Positions 4,938 through 5,049 of a DNA stretch of 5,049 nucleotides are shown piece after piece (the stretch's first letter is position 1; each line of letters opens with the position of its first letter). Both the position numbers and the translations under genes were made by a program. The stretch lies in assembly GCA_016291275.1 (NCBI GenBank), contig JAEEWY010000111.1:1-5049 (forward strand), written 5' to 3'. The stretch is from Methanobrevibacter sp. GTDB taxonomy: Archaea; Methanobacteriota; Methanobacteria; Methanobacteriales; Methanobacteriaceae. Below the pieces are notes generated by a model. It was not told where the DNA came from and ran no database searches. It saw nothing but the letters and a program-made list of their open reading frames with translations.

Positions 4938-5049
4938 TGCACGTCTAGATTTTCTATAATTCTATCTAATTGAAATATAGCTACTTATAGCAAATATTAA
5001 GGTCTTAAGAATTTTATAGAAAATGAATAATAATGATAAATTATTGTAA
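4938..5049. other. Non-coding right end with imperfect inverted repeat
   Basis: No convincing gene is seen. ATTTTCTATAATTC (4949-4962) is nearly the inverse of GAATTTTATAGAAAAT (5009-5024), with a two-base insertion. TATAGC occurs twice between them (4976 and 4986 regions). A structured RNA, an operator or chance are all possible. Confidence 0.3.

Noticed and set aside
5022..5049. Short plus-strand gene start near the right edge (ATG AAT AAT)
   Set aside because: The frame closes after eight codons at the TAA ending the window and has no ribosome binding site.

Overview
This window looks like the chromosomal replication-origin neighbourhood of an AT-rich methanogenic archaeon, most likely Methanobrevibacter or a close Methanobacteriales relative. 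The evidence is an Orc1/Cdc6 initiator gene, a long gene-free AT-rich stretch with repeats resembling the Methanothermobacter mini-ORB (core TTACACTTGAAA), a cobamide-biosynthesis gene (cbiB), GGTGAT-type ribosome binding sites 3-5 bases before starts, and TATA-like archaeal promoters. No tRNA, rRNA, CRISPR array or insertion sequence is visible.

Layout. Positions 1-605 (minus strand) hold the N-terminal 201 residues of Orc1/Cdc6, cut by the window edge. Positions 606-1544 hold no gene and form the candidate origin: at least eight ORB-like elements in both orientations, a 34-bp duplicated compound element, a GC-richer island at 1340-1402, and a 95-bp stretch at 1471-1565 with only two G/C bases that could be the unwinding element. 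A DUF2299-like small protein (minus) follows, then a divergent promoter region and cbiB (plus), which ends in a hairpin plus T tract. After a convergent intergenic gap come two minus-strand genes: an ARPP-1-family protein (3355-4356), preceded by a stand-alone HIRAN-domain protein (4439-4804). The right end (about 4860-5049) is non-coding and carries an isolated ORB that is a perfect 17-bp inverted copy of one in the origin.

How it fits together. Orc1/Cdc6 probably binds the ORB repeats just upstream of its own gene, melts the AT-rich DNA and loads MCM; its own transcription may be affected by the same binding. DUF2299 and cbiB look like ordinary passengers beside the origin; from memory, Methanothermobacter has a similar cdc6-to-cbiB neighbourhood. 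HIRAN domains bind single-stranded 3' DNA ends in the eukaryotic HLTF family, and ARPP-1 proteins are of unknown function but have been linked to ADP-ribosyl-glycohydrolase contexts. Their co-directional pairing downstream of an ORB is the least-explained part of the window.
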